Shown: positions 15,446 to 25,010, counted from the first letter of the stretch. The stretch is DNA of 64,000 nucleotides from Pelagibius sp. Alg239-R121 (GCF_947331435.1 NZ_CAMZOF010000010.1:186001-250000), one strand, 5' to 3'. Made by a program: numbers and translations. The notes: a model not told the origin generated them from the sequence alone.

Positions 15446-16734
15446 TATCTGCTCTTTGCCAAGACCGCCCAGATCGGAATAAGCGCAAGCATAGGCAGGT
15501 TCTTTATCAAGGGTCCGAAAGGATCGCTCCACAGCTCAGGAATAGCGATGCCAAGCAATAATGTGTAGGTCAGAATGATTGCCGTCTGCACTAGGGCACA
15601 GAGCCCCGTCGCGCGGCGCGACGCCACCCAAAGGCCGACCGCGATATCCATCAAGCAGGATCCAGCCGCGGCAATATCCGCCACTCCGCCGGATAGGCCC
15701 AGTCTTCCAGCTATTTTCTGCCCCACATCGGGCAAAACCCAAAGACCGACACTGCCGGAGACAATCCACGTTATTGCCAATACAAGCGTGGTCATTGCCG
15801 CAGCAAAGTAGAGTTGTGCGTGCCAACGATCCTGGACGTCGGATGGCTCGCGCTGAAGGCTTTCGGCCAGAGTACGGGCCTCAAATTCCATAGCCTTCGC
15901 GTAGCCTTCGTTGTCACCGCAATTGCCCTGCAGGATTTGATCGAGCGACGTGGTTCGCAGCGCGCTGACACCACTCAGGTCACCGATACGGCAGGCAAGT
16001 TTCACGAATGGCAGCGGAATCTCGATGCATGCCGTGCTCGGAATACCCAGCCAAGCGCGGTACTGCAGAAGAATATCCTTGAGTGACAAGTTTTCCGGTC
16101 CGGCCGGCTCCAGAATACTCGTCGCGAATTCTGGCTCCTCAAGCACTCTAATGACCGTGCGGCCGAAATCGTCGAGATGAATTGGCTGAAAAAGCTGATC
16201 GCCGGATCCCGGCAGAGGCAGGACAAAGGGAATTGCCGCGAGCGCGCGAATCAAAGAGGTGCCGCCATAGCTTCCTTTGGCGTAAAGCAGCGACGGTTTC
16301 AGAACCACCCAATCCAGATCGAGCCCCATTAGATGGGTATCACCACGACACTTGGTTTGAGCGTATTCCGTGTCGACACCTGGGCGCGCGGAGATCGCCG
16401 AGATCTGAATAACTTTACGAAGGCCAAGATCACTGCAGGCGTCGAACAGGGCCGCTGGTCCCAAATGATGAATCAACTCCGGATCGACACCCGGGCTGCG
16501 CTGAAGAACGCCGGCACAGTTTATGACGGCATCGAAGCCGGCAAGACGTCCGATCCAGACCTGCTTGTCCCCATCACGCATAAAATCGCAGGCAATCGCA
16601 TCGACTGACGGCCACTGCAGGCGAAAGGCGACGGGATCGCGAACGGCGGCCGAGACGTTATGACCGGCTTCTATCAGAAATGTCATGATATGGCGGCCAA
16701 CGAAACCGTTGGCACCGGTCAGGAGGACTTTCAA
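15445..16734 (-). CDS. NAD(P)-binding SDR epimerase with C-terminal DoxX-like membrane domain
   Basis: A 429-residue fusion. Residues 1-290 are an extended short-chain dehydrogenase: LLTGANGFVGRHI nucleotide-binding loop, DAVINCAG, and a YAQTKCRGD region where the usual YxxxK catalytic pair is Y-A-Q-T-K. Residues 300-429 hold four hydrophobic segments of the DoxX-like type. Such fusions occur next to DUF2269 genes; substrate unknown. The start is doubtful: TTG at 16734 follows AAGGTG at good spacing, and an in-frame TTG at 16743 lies too close to it. The gene is coupled to the DUF2269 gene by a TAATG overlap. Confidence 0.82.
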   Translation of the reverse strand: MKVLLTGANGFVGRHIMTFLIEAGHNVSAAVRDPVAFRLQWPSVDAIACDFMRDGDKQVWIGRLAGFDAVINCAGVLQRSPGVDPELIHHLGPAALFDACSDLGLRKVIQISAISARPGVDTEYAQTKCRGDTHLMGLDLDWVVLKPSLLYAKGSYGGTSLIRALAAIPFVLPLPGSGDQLFQPIHLDDFGRTVIRVLEEPEFATSILEPAGPENLSLKDILLQYRAWLGIPSTACIEIPLPFVKLACRIGDLSGVSALRTTSLDQILQGNCGDNEGYAKAMEFEARTLAESLQREPSDVQDRWHAQLYFAAAMTTLVLAITWIVSGSVGLWVLPDVGQKIAGRLGLSGGVADIAAAGSCLMDIAVGLWVASRRATGLCALVQTAIILTYTLLLGIAIPELWSDPFGPLIKNLPMLALIPIWAVLAKSR

Positions 16735-16917
16735 AGCGATCAATCACCTTCAGGTGGGATCAACCCAAGCTCTATAGCAATCCTGAAAGCGCTCAGCAAT
16801 GGCCTGAACCGTTACAGAGTGCCGCAGCAGTGTTATCCCCAAAGACACCACTCCGCCTCGAAACCTAGTTGACGCAGCAAGGTGAAGCGGTGGATGCGCC
16901 CTCCAAAAGCCTCTATG

Positions 16918-18813
16918 TTAAGCCGCCTTCAGATTATCCAGGAATTCCTGAACCTTGGACTTCAACTGGTCGGACTGCTGCGACAGCGCATCGGCTGCTC
17001 CCAGGACCTGACCCGCTGCAGAGCCGGTATCGCTCGAGGCCTGTTTGACCCCGCTCATGCCGTCGGTCACTTCACTTGTCCCTCTGGCAGCTTCCTGCAC
17101 ATTGCGTGATATCTCACTGGTCGCGGAATTCTGCTCATCCACGGCTGACGAGATTGAGGCGGTGTTCTCACCGATCTGGTCGATCACCTGCCGCACACCA
17201 CCGATAGCATCAACCGTCTCAGACGTCGCAGCTTGGATGTTTGAGATCTGGGCCGCGATGTCGCTGGTTGCCTTTGCCGTTTGATTGGCCAGAGATTTAA
17301 CTTCCGACGCGACGACGGCAAAGCCCTTGCCGGCATCGCCAGCCCGGGCGGCTTCGATAGTGGCATTCAACGCAAGTAGATTGGTCTGCTCCGCGATTTC
17401 CTGGATCAGATTGACCACATCGCCAATTTTCTGTGCCGCTTCTGAGAGGCCGCTAACTGTTCCGCTCACTCTTTCGGCCTCTGTTACAGCCCGACCGGCG
17501 ATTTGGGTGGATTGATTCACCTGGCGAGTGATTTCTGAAATAGACGCAGAAAGTTCCTCTGTGGCAGCAGCAACGGTCTGGACATTGCTGGATGCGCTAT
17601 CCGAAGCGTTCGATACTGCCTCCGTTTGTTTAGAAGCCTGTTCCGCGGTACCGGTCATCGATTGAGCAGTGGCCCGCATCTCGGCGGAAGCTGCGGAAAC
17701 GGCATCCAGCATTTCTGCTGCTTCGACGTCGAATTTGGAGCTTAGAGTCTGGATATACTCCGCCCGTTTCGCCTTGCCTGCCTGCTCGTCAGCCTGCGCA
17801 GCGGCGAGGCGTGTCGTTTCGATCGCGTTTTCCTTGAAGACCTGAACTGCACCGGCCATTTCGCCAATTTCGTCCAACCGCTCGCGTGACGGAACCTCAA
17901 AGGAGGTATCACCAGAACTGAGCTGCCGCATGGCATCACTCATCCCCTTCAGGGGAGTCGCAAGCCGAAACACGGCGTACCAAGCCGCAGAGGCTATCAG
18001 CAGTACAGCGATAATCACCAGCAAACTGTAAGAGAAGATGGACAGTGAATTGAGCTCTTCCATTGCGCTCTGTGTGTCCGCCTCACGGCTCAGCTGAAGC
18101 GATTGCTCAATCGTACTTGAAAGCAACTCAAGATTTGCACCGATCTTAAGCAAACTCTTGTTGACGATGCCCAATCGCTGAGTCTCTTCGAACGCAAAGT
18201 TAGCCGTCGCAGCCGCGAAGTTTTCATCTTTAATCAATGCCAGCGTGCGGTTGTTCGAATCCACAAACATTTCAAACAGCGGCGGCAGCGTCTCTGCAAC
18301 GCGTCGAACAATATTCAAACGGCGACGGCTTTCCGCCTGTAGCTCACTCTCACCTTCTGCCTCCGCGTTCGAACGAACCAGGCCCGCACCTTCCAATGAC
18401 GCGCTCAACTCCCTGATGTTCGCACGAAACACGTCGATTTCTTCCCCAGCCTTTCCACGGGCATTGAAGGTCTGCTCAATCAGACCCGAATTCTTCATCA
18501 GGAGGCTGCTCTGATGAACCTTAAGCATGGCATTCGTGTCCTGAACCAGGGAGAGCATCTCATCCTTAACAGCATCGTTTGCATGAACGATTGCCTCACG
18601 TGCCGCGTCAGACACATTCCTGATTTCAAATGATTCGCTGAATACGCCAAAGCTCTGCGTCATGCTGAAGACATTGAGACCAGCCATCAATACGACCGGC
18701 AAGACGGCAAGAGCGACGACTTTACCGCCAACACCGCTCATTACCCGCTTTAAAGAGTTAATCCCGCGAGTCTCGGGCCCATCGGACGGGATGATTTTAT
18801 TGAGAGCAGACAT
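16918..18813 (-). CDS. Methyl-accepting chemotaxis protein
   Basis: A 631-residue chemoreceptor. A membrane helix lies near residues 33-52. A large, mainly helical sensor region follows to about 255, then a second membrane helix (SYSLLVIIAVLLIASAAWYAVF, shortened), and a HAMP domain (LATPLKGMSDAMRQLSSGDT). The signalling domain has the hairpin tip EIAEQTNLLALNATIEAARAG (shortened here to family form), with long coiled coils either side. It senses a periplasmic or membrane ligand and signals to CheA/CheW, which are not in the window. No C-terminal CheR-binding pentapeptide is seen. It follows the eight-repeat exported protein by 75 bases, suggesting an operon. Confidence 0.93.
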   Translation of the reverse strand: MSALNKIIPSDGPETRGINSLKRVMSGVGGKVVALAVLPVVLMAGLNVFSMTQSFGVFSESFEIRNVSDAAREAIVHANDAVKDEMLSLVQDTNAMLKVHQSSLLMKNSGLIEQTFNARGKAGEEIDVFRANIRELSASLEGAGLVRSNAEAEGESELQAESRRRLNIVRRVAETLPPLFEMFVDSNNRTLALIKDENFAAATANFAFEETQRLGIVNKSLLKIGANLELLSSTIEQSLQLSREADTQSAMEELNSLSIFSYSLLVIIAVLLIASAAWYAVFRLATPLKGMSDAMRQLSSGDTSFEVPSRERLDEIGEMAGAVQVFKENAIETTRLAAAQADEQAGKAKRAEYIQTLSSKFDVEAAEMLDAVSAASAEMRATAQSMTGTAEQASKQTEAVSNASDSASSNVQTVAAATEELSASISEITRQVNQSTQIAGRAVTEAERVSGTVSGLSEAAQKIGDVVNLIQEIAEQTNLLALNATIEAARAGDAGKGFAVVASEVKSLANQTAKATSDIAAQISNIQAATSETVDAIGGVRQVIDQIGENTASISSAVDEQNSATSEISRNVQEAARGTSEVTDGMSGVKQASSDTGSAAGQVLGAADALSQQSDQLKSKVQEFLDNLKAA

Positions 18814-18888
18814 TGCAATTCCTTGATTCGATCTTTAGCAGCTTGGCACGGTCAGACTTTGACCGGGAGCAGCTCAAACGCACTCTGA

Positions 18889-19812
18889 TCAGCTGTTCAC
18901 TTGAAGCGTTTCAACCATCTGGAGTGCCGTCTCCAGTGCGTCGTAGACATCGGACGGCGTCTTGCCGGCTGGTGCCGCAATGATGTCGGACGGATCGCTG
19001 GCACCAACCGCGAGTTTCATGGCGACAACCTCAGCCTGGACATTATTCAAAATGTCGATCACGTGGGCCGGAGTAATTTTGCCCTCCCGCAGGTTGGGCA
19101 TGACAACACCGCCTGAAATAGCAAATCTTTCGTTCTTTGCCAGCTCACCAATCCGCTCAAGCAATTGAACGCCCAATTTGTAGACTTGATTGGGTTTCTT
19201 GCCCGAGGAAACACTCTCAACAGCGATATCGTCCGTCATCCCGCGGGCGATGCGAACTTTCTGCAAGTCGCTGACAATCGTTAGTGCGACCCGATACACG
19301 TCATTTGGGACGGTTTTTGGCATTCCCAAGCCGTCGATCCAGGCGCTGGTTTTTGTCAAATTTCCATAGACGTCAGTCGGTGTTTTGCCTTCAGGCAGAG
19401 CAGCGGGTTCGGCGTCCGCTGAAACGGCAAAAGGCTCACGGAGCCCGCGCAAATCAGTCAATACCACTTCAACCATGCCCTTAACGTCGGCAGGCTTGAT
19501 GGCACGAACCGGAAAAGGCTGCAATTCCGTCACCGGCAAACCATTGATCCTGCGCAGCAACTGCACTTTCAGAAACACCTCGCGCGCTTTCTGAATGACA
19601 TGCCGCGGCTTGCGCGGCGTCAAGGCCGGTGCCGATTTATCAACCAATGCCACTGAATCGTCGGCCTCCAACAGCAGGCTGAGTTCGGCATTGATATTGT
19701 CGACGACCTGATAAACATGGGATGGCGTCGCATCCTGAGCCGATGCCGGCACAGAGACCGCAAAAGCCGACAGAACGGCAAGGCCACCGAAAATCGAACG
19801 CGCCAGTTTCAT
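18889..19812 (-). CDS. Exported helical repeat protein, eight P-x-x-V-Y repeats
   Basis: A 307-residue protein with a signal peptide (cleavage at ASAQD, about residue 23). The mature part is eight degenerate repeats of about 35 residues, each starting with a turn and helix such as TPSHVYQVVDNI, KPRHVIQKAREV, KPADVKGMVEV, TPTDVYGNLTK, VPNDVYRVALT, KPNQVYKLGVQ, TPAHVIDILNN and TPSDVYDALET, followed by a second helix. This suggests an all-helical solenoid in the periplasm. The ATG at 19812 has CCGGAG at 7 bases; the frame extends further without coding character. It sits directly upstream of the chemoreceptor on the same strand, so it may present a ligand to it. I do not know a named family for it. 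Confidence 0.82.
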   Translation of the reverse strand: MKLARSIFGGLAVLSAFAVSVPASAQDATPSHVYQVVDNINAELSLLLEADDSVALVDKSAPALTPRKPRHVIQKAREVFLKVQLLRRINGLPVTELQPFPVRAIKPADVKGMVEVVLTDLRGLREPFAVSADAEPAALPEGKTPTDVYGNLTKTSAWIDGLGMPKTVPNDVYRVALTIVSDLQKVRIARGMTDDIAVESVSSGKKPNQVYKLGVQLLERIGELAKNERFAISGGVVMPNLREGKITPAHVIDILNNVQAEVVAMKLAVGASDPSDIIAAPAGKTPSDVYDALETALQMVETLQVNS

Positions 19813-20154
19813 CACAGCACTCCGGTGAAAAAATTCAACACTCTCCGACTCAATCGGAACGTTCTTGTGTCTATCGGAATTACACTGACGATTAGTTAAT
19901 TGAAAATCCCACCCCAAGTTGTTTCAGCATAATTTGTGGTTGTTTTTTCGAATTAGAAATTAATCAACAAAACAAAAGCCAATTAGTTTCGTATATTGAT
20001 TTATTATTTTTTCCGGTCTGCATGTAAAAATAAAATTTCACGAATAACCATTCAACCAAAAGCAGGTGTGTATTTTAATAAACAGAAAAAATACGTGAAA
20101 ATTTACACCACAAAATTGAGTCGAACGACATAGACCGTGGAGGGTCTTTTTAGT
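19813..20154. other. AT-rich intergenic region, no gene seen
   Basis: 342 bases, very AT-rich at 19960-20115. It should contain the promoter of the repeat protein-chemoreceptor unit. I found no ORF, RNA gene or clear -35/-10 pair. Confidence 0.5.
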
Positions 20155-20847
20155 TTAATCAGGATCACCCTCGTGACATTCGCAAGTCAGAAGTAAAGAC
20201 AGGGGTTGTCCGTTAAAGCTTGCCATAGGCTCCTCGAGTTTGAGCAGCGCCAAGCCGGCCGTTCGAACGACTTGGTGCCAAGAACTCAGTGTTCGGAAAT
20301 ACCAGGGCATTGCCGTCCAATTCTGGTTCTCGAATGCGGAGAAATCTTCGTTGCGCCAACCATCTCGATAGTCTTGGCCCTGTTCCAGGCTCCAGGGATG
20401 AAGCGTCTGAATGATGACCACTCCCATTGCCGACAGATGGGGCCGGATCGCGGCCAGGAGCGAGGGAGCGTCCTCATCGAAAAGAGCATAGTTGAACACA
20501 ATGACGTCGAACGGCGCTTCAAAGCTAACCCCGCCATCCATCAGTTCTTGATAGGTGATAACTTCGTATCGGCCATTGGGATCGGCACACTGAGCATCCG
20601 CAATCAATTGGGAAGAACCGTCGATACCGGTCGCCTCGCACCCCAATGTCTGGACGGACTGCCGGCAGAGCCAACCTTCTCCGCAACCAACATCGAGCAG
20701 ACGTCTCGGACTATGCGTTGAAATCGCCGCCAGGATAGCATCGTCTGTCCCGGCATCCCGGCTGGGGATCAAGCGCTCCCTTACTGCCCTGGTCCAGTTG
20801 CCAGCGTTTGCCTCCCACGAAGAAGCCAGCGCTTTCGTCCGATCCAT
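20155..20847 (-). CDS. Class I SAM-dependent methyltransferase
   Basis: A 230-residue soluble protein. Motif I is RRLLDVGCGEGWLCRQ near residue 50, the acidic loop is ATGIDGSS, and a post-motif region FDVIVFNYALFDED is present. It transfers a methyl group from S-adenosylmethionine; the acceptor is unknown. HPWSLEQGQDY followed by YFRTLSSWHQVVRTAGL is typical of the UbiE/Methyltransf_11-type set. The ATG at 20847 has GGGGA four bases before it; an in-frame GTG 15 bases upstream is less likely. It starts 31 bases after the PhaC stop and is probably in one operon with it. Confidence 0.87.
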   Translation of the reverse strand: MDRTKALASSWEANAGNWTRAVRERLIPSRDAGTDDAILAAISTHSPRRLLDVGCGEGWLCRQSVQTLGCEATGIDGSSQLIADAQCADPNGRYEVITYQELMDGGVSFEAPFDVIVFNYALFDEDAPSLLAAIRPHLSAMGVVIIQTLHPWSLEQGQDYRDGWRNEDFSAFENQNWTAMPWYFRTLSSWHQVVRTAGLALLKLEEPMASFNGQPLSLLLTCECHEGDPD

Positions 20848-20878
20848 CGCGTCCCCACGCACACTCGAAAGCTATGAA

Positions 20879-22720
20879 CTAATCGTTCGCCCGCACTTTT
20901 ACGTAGGAACCTGGTGCGTCCTCGATGATCGATAACTTACCATCGCCTGGTATGCGCGCGGGCGTCTTTTTGCTGCCAGACTTTTTCGACAGCCAGCTGT
21001 GCCAATCGGGCCACCAGGAACCTTCCAAGCGCTCGGCCCCCTCAAGCCATTCTTCCTTGCTCTGCGGCTTTTTGCTGTTGATCCAGTGACAGTACTTGTC
21101 CGCCGCCGGCGGATTAACGATGCCGGCAATATGCCCTGACGCGCCCAGCACAAATCGCACTGGTCCACCGAGAAGCGATGTCGCTGGGTAAGACGACCCC
21201 CAGGGCGCAATGTGATCTTCTTTGGTGGCCAGGAAATAGGTCGGAATCTTGATCTTGGAAATATCGATCGGCACTTCATCCAACACCATACCGCCCGGCT
21301 CTTTCAAAAGATTCTGCTGATAGACATTGCGCAGATAGTACGACAGCATCGTTGCAGGCAGTCGCGTCGAATCGGAATTCCAATAGAGCAGGTCGAAAGG
21401 CATTGCATCGCGGCCCATCAGGTAGTTGTTCACGACGAAAGACCAGATCAAATCGTTCTCGCGCATCATGCTGAAAATCTGCGCCAGGTGATGCGCCTCC
21501 AGGTACCCCTTTTCCTCCATATGTCGGTCCATCGACGCCAACTGCTCATCGTCGATGAATACGCTGACTTCCCCTATATCCTGCAGATCGACCATCGTCG
21601 CCAGAAGAGTGGCCGAGGCGATACGATCATCCCCCTTGGCAGTCATGTATGCGAGCGTCGAAACGGTCAGGATGCCGCCGATACAGAAACCTAGGATGTT
21701 GATTTTGCTTTCGCCGGTTGCTTGTTCAATTGCGTCGATCGCCGCAAGCGGTCCTTCAAGCATGTAGTCGTCGAAGGATTTGTGAGCGAGCTCCTTGCGC
21801 GGATTGACCCAGGAAATCACGAAAAGTGTATATCCCTGATCCACCGCCCATTTGATCAGACTGTTCTTGGGCTGGAGATCCAGAACGTAAAACTTGTTGA
21901 TCCAAGGCGGCACAAACAGTAACGGTCGCTTATAGACTGATTCCGTGCTTGGCTCATATTGAATGAGCTGCATCAAGTCGTTTTGAAACACTACCTTGCC
22001 AGGCGTGACCGCGACATTCTTGCCCACTTCGAATTTCGACTCGTCGGTCATGGAAATGTCGAGGCGGCCATCGCCCTTTTCCAGATCCGCCAACAAGTTC
22101 TTCAAACCGGACATGAGGTTTTCACCACCAGTGTCTCTGGTCTTTTTCAACACGGCGGGATTGGTCATTGCAAAATTGCTGGGAGAGAGAGCGCTCAAAT
22201 ACTGCCGGGTATAAAAATCGACCTTTTCCTTGGACTTGGAATCAATGCCGTCAACGTCGCGTACAAGCGATTGCGCCCAGCGAGAGGACAGCAGATAGGA
22301 CTGCTTGATAAAGTCGAACAGCAGATCCTCGCTCCATTCCGCCGCCTTGAAGCGCCGGTCGCTTCGATCGGGAGCAATCACCGGGTCAACCTCTTCACCC
22401 ATCATGCGACGGCCTGCGCTTTGCCAGAGAGCCACACTCTCCTGGACCAGCTGCGCCTGCGCTTCCATCACCTTGGCCGGATCGCTCCACATCGCCGCCG
22501 ACATCTCCATGAAGGCTTTGCCAACGGACACCGGATCAGTCACTTGAAAGCCCTGTTCGCTCTGGCGTTCCCAGAAAGCCTGCATCACGCGCTGGCTTTG
22601 CTCGGCAAGTTCGCCCCAGCGTTCTGCCGCTTCCGCCTGGCCTGACATCGCCCGATGCAGATGCTCGAAACCGTCGCCGTCTTTCGCACCGTTTGAACTC
22701 TTATCGGCCTGATCGCTCAC
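20879..22720 (-). CDS. phaC: Class I poly(3-hydroxyalkanoate) synthase
   Basis: A 613-residue protein that polymerises (R)-3-hydroxyacyl-CoA into storage polyester at granule surfaces. The N-terminal PhaC domain spans about residues 80-260. The alpha/beta-hydrolase core carries the lipase-like box GFCIGG with the nucleophile cysteine at about 346. The catalytic aspartate is in TKEDHIAPW and the histidine in GASGHIAG. PPWINKFYVLDL and SWVNP are further family motifs. The start is GTG with AAGGAG six bases before it. Length is normal for class I enzymes, which need no PhaE or PhaR. No phaA, phaB, phasin or depolymerase gene is in the window. Confidence 0.97.
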   Translation of the reverse strand: MSDQADKSSNGAKDGDGFEHLHRAMSGQAEAAERWGELAEQSQRVMQAFWERQSEQGFQVTDPVSVGKAFMEMSAAMWSDPAKVMEAQAQLVQESVALWQSAGRRMMGEEVDPVIAPDRSDRRFKAAEWSEDLLFDFIKQSYLLSSRWAQSLVRDVDGIDSKSKEKVDFYTRQYLSALSPSNFAMTNPAVLKKTRDTGGENLMSGLKNLLADLEKGDGRLDISMTDESKFEVGKNVAVTPGKVVFQNDLMQLIQYEPSTESVYKRPLLFVPPWINKFYVLDLQPKNSLIKWAVDQGYTLFVISWVNPRKELAHKSFDDYMLEGPLAAIDAIEQATGESKINILGFCIGGILTVSTLAYMTAKGDDRIASATLLATMVDLQDIGEVSVFIDDEQLASMDRHMEEKGYLEAHHLAQIFSMMRENDLIWSFVVNNYLMGRDAMPFDLLYWNSDSTRLPATMLSYYLRNVYQQNLLKEPGGMVLDEVPIDISKIKIPTYFLATKEDHIAPWGSSYPATSLLGGPVRFVLGASGHIAGIVNPPAADKYCHWINSKKPQSKEEWLEGAERLEGSWWPDWHSWLSKKSGSKKTPARIPGDGKLSIIEDAPGSYVKVRAND

Positions 22721-23457
22721 ATCGCTCTCCTTGGGGTTTGATCACTTATCTTTAAATCAAAGAAAAATGTGAATCAGCCCCTCATTCATATAACCAGATG
22801 GCGTTTCGCTTTCATGACTGTATTTGTCAAGACGACCGCACTCCAGTGACTCAAGTCACCAAGTTATAGCATCCCGTTGCCTCTGGCGGCGACCGGTTAT
22901 TGGATCGAGATGGCGGGTTCCGCGAATCCACATAGCACCCCTTGCCAGCCAATTCGAGTCACAGCGGCCGATCTACCCAAGATAGATTCGAAGCAGAAAC
23001 ATTGAAACCAATAACGAGTATTTGCCCGATAAGCACGAACTCAAGTAACAAAACAGGATTATTTTGCTCAAGGAATGAGCAATTAAGTCAAATGCGTGAC
23101 CTAGATGCCCGCATCTCCTCAAATTATGTTACATTTTCGCGGTTTATGGTAATGTCCTTTTTCGGCGTTAGGACAAATCAGCGTTCAAAGGCCAAAGTGC
23201 ATATACGTAATGATCCTCACATGCATCCAATCCAATAATCGTGATAGGCCGTGTAACGAAGCAATCAATTATGCCTTCGTTCACAAGGGGTATTTCGCAT
23301 TTGCCGAGGCATCCTTGGAACTGAGACATAAGAGTCCGAGACAGGCAGTCATCAATAAACCGCGCGTACGCTAATTTAGAGGGTCTTTCGGATATTCCTG
23401 CTGGGGACGGGCGTTCGCAAAGCGGATACGAATGAATAATGAAAGAGGGAAAGTATT
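22721..23457. other. 737-base intergenic region between phaC and mscS
   Basis: The largest gene-free stretch of the window. It holds the divergent promoters of phaC (left) and mscS (right). An inverted repeat TTGCTCA-aggaa-TGAGCAA at 23064-23082 is operator-like. A 98-codon frame at 22942-23238 has a composition unlike neighbouring genes and I do not accept it. A small RNA could fit here but I see no clear terminator. Confidence 0.5.
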
Positions 23458-24291
23458 ATGAGTGAAGACGTCGGAGAGACTTGGGATCTAATTGTCGGGA
23501 TCGTAACCACCTACGGCATCGATGTCGTGGGCGGCATTGTTATCCTGATACTCGGTTGGATGGTCGCTGGCTGGGCATCACGAACCGTCGACAAACTTTT
23601 GGCCAAAAGCCCGCGCATGGATGAAACCCTGCGCAAATTCTTCGCCAGCATCGTCCGCTATGCGGTCATTATCTTCACGATATTGGCCGTTCTCAGCCAG
23701 TTCGGCGTCGAGACCACCAGCTTTATTGCTGTCCTGGGTGCCATGGGTCTGGCAGTTGGCTTGGCTCTGCAGGGTACCCTCGGTCACGTGGCCTCCGGTG
23801 TCATGCTGCTGATGTTCCGGCCTTTCAAAATCGGGGATTTCATCGATGGCGGCGGCGTTACCGGCACAGTCGAGGCTATTTCGCTCTTTACGACCACGAT
23901 GAACACGCCCGACAACGTCCACATTATCGTGCCAAACGGTCAGCTTTGGGATACGGCAATCAAAAACTTCAGCAAGAACGCGACCCGCCGTGTCGACATG
24001 GTTATGGGGATCGGATATGGCGACAGCATTGATTCGGCCATGAAGGCGATCCTGGAAATTGCTGCTGCAGATGATCGGATTCACAAGGATCCGGCACCGA
24101 TGGTTGCGGTTGGAGAACTGGCTGACAGTTCGGTCAACATTATCGTCCGGGTTTGGTGTGACGCCGGGGACTATTGGGGCATCAAGTTTGACATGACCAA
24201 AGCGATGAAGGAACGCTTCGACGCCGACGGCATTTCAATCCCCTTCCCGCAACGCGACGTTCACCTCATTAATTCGAGCGACGCCGCTTAA
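23458..24291 (+). CDS. mscS: Small-conductance mechanosensitive channel MscS
   Basis: A 277-residue membrane protein of the minimal MscS type. Three hydrophobic helices are seen (about residues 18-40, 62-84, 88-120). The third holds the pore pattern AVLGAMGLAVGLALQGTLGHVASG, shortened here, followed by the beta domain RPFKIGDFIDGGGVTGTVEAI and NGQLWDTAIKNFS. It opens under membrane tension to release solutes after osmotic downshock. A GAAAGAGGGAAAG ribosome region precedes the ATG. It is a single gene ended by a strong hairpin. Confidence 0.95.
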   Translation: MSEDVGETWDLIVGIVTTYGIDVVGGIVILILGWMVAGWASRTVDKLLAKSPRMDETLRKFFASIVRYAVIIFTILAVLSQFGVETTSFIAVLGAMGLAVGLALQGTLGHVASGVMLLMFRPFKIGDFIDGGGVTGTVEAISLFTTTMNTPDNVHIIVPNGQLWDTAIKNFSKNATRRVDMVMGIGYGDSIDSAMKAILEIAAADDRIHKDPAPMVAVGELADSSVNIIVRVWCDAGDYWGIKFDMTKAMKERFDADGISIPFPQRDVHLINSSDAA

Positions 24292-24309
24292 GCGACAACC
24301 TGAACAAAG

Positions 24310-24337
24310 ATGCCGGGTGCAGGATCGCACCCGGCAT
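24310..24337. terminator. Strong terminator hairpin after mscS
   Basis: ATGCCGGGTGC (24310-24320) pairs perfectly with GCACCCGGCAT (24327-24337) around a 6-base loop, followed by TTTCGGTTTTC. It lies between convergent genes and can serve both directions. Confidence 0.85.
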
Positions 24338-24365
24338 TTCGGTTTTCATCCTACAGCTCGTCAAC

Positions 24366-24917
24366 TTACTCAGCTTCGCTGCGCTTGCTATCTCTGTTAT
24401 TGCCGCTGCGCCAGGCCTTTTTGCGCCGGTCATCCTTGGACAAGGTACCATCGCCGTTCCTGTCGTGTCGCTCGACCATGTTCGCAAAAGGCTCCAGATA
24501 CTCGCCCGATGTCACTTCGGCATCACCGTCTTCGTCCAGGTTCTGGAACCGGTCGACCATACGGGAACGGGACATCTCGAGCCAAAGCGCCTCAAATTCC
24601 TGCAGACTGAGCTTTCCATCCTTATCACTGTCAAACTTGGCAAGCTGCTCTGCCCGGCCCTGATCAATTTCGGCCTGCGTCAAGGAACGATCCTCATTGG
24701 CGTCGAACTGCTCCATCATACGCCGCATCATCTTGTGGCCTTTGCCGTGACGGCCGCCATGTTTGCCATGCCCTTCGTGGCCATAACCCGCGCCACCGCT
24801 TCTGTAGCTTTCACTGCCGCTCCAACGATCGTGGGCGTTGCTCAAACCCACCCCGGTCAGGGCGATTGTCGCCGCCAAACCAGCAGCCCCGATGGCAAGT
24901 TTTGTTCTTTTTTTCAT
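24366..24917 (-). CDS. Exported His-rich EF-hand calcium-binding protein
   Basis: A 183-residue protein with a signal peptide (cleavage near LSNAHD, residue 28). A His/Gly-rich stretch (GHEGHGKHGGRHGKGHK) covers about residues 45-65. Four EF-hand loops follow: FDANEDRSLTQAE, FDSDKDGKLSLQE, LDEDGDAEVTSGE and HDRNGDGTLSKDD, with the D-x-D/N-x-D-G-x-L pattern best in the second and fourth. It should bind calcium in the periplasm and perhaps transition metals through the histidines. The ATG at 24917 has GAGG at six bases. It is divergent from the OmpR-type regulator whose sensor kinase also has a His-rich periplasmic loop. Confidence 0.85.
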   Translation of the reverse strand: MKKRTKLAIGAAGLAATIALTGVGLSNAHDRWSGSESYRSGGAGYGHEGHGKHGGRHGKGHKMMRRMMEQFDANEDRSLTQAEIDQGRAEQLAKFDSDKDGKLSLQEFEALWLEMSRSRMVDRFQNLDEDGDAEVTSGEYLEPFANMVERHDRNGDGTLSKDDRRKKAWRSGNNRDSKRSEAE

Positions 24918-24967
24918 GATCATCCTCTGTATAGACAACTTCGATGGCCTCAATCTAGGGAGCACTT

Positions 24968-25010
24968 GTCGCAAATGTTTGTCACCGGAACCGGAAAATC
25001 GTCGCAAAGT
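24968..25010. promoter_or_regulatory. Direct repeat, possible response-regulator sites
   Basis: GTCGCAAA occurs at 24968-24975 and again at 25001-25008, 33 bases apart (about three helical turns), in the gap between the divergent EF-hand gene and the regulator gene. OmpR-type regulators bind direct repeats on one DNA face, so these are candidate binding sites. Confidence 0.35.

Noticed and set aside
20132-20151. Short AGACC/GGTCT hairpin with T-run on the plus strand
   Set aside because: Only five base pairs and no plus-strand gene upstream; not strong enough to call a terminator or small RNA.
22942-23238. 98-codon plus-strand frame in the phaC-mscS gap
   Set aside because: No good ribosome site, mixed composition, no recognisable pattern.
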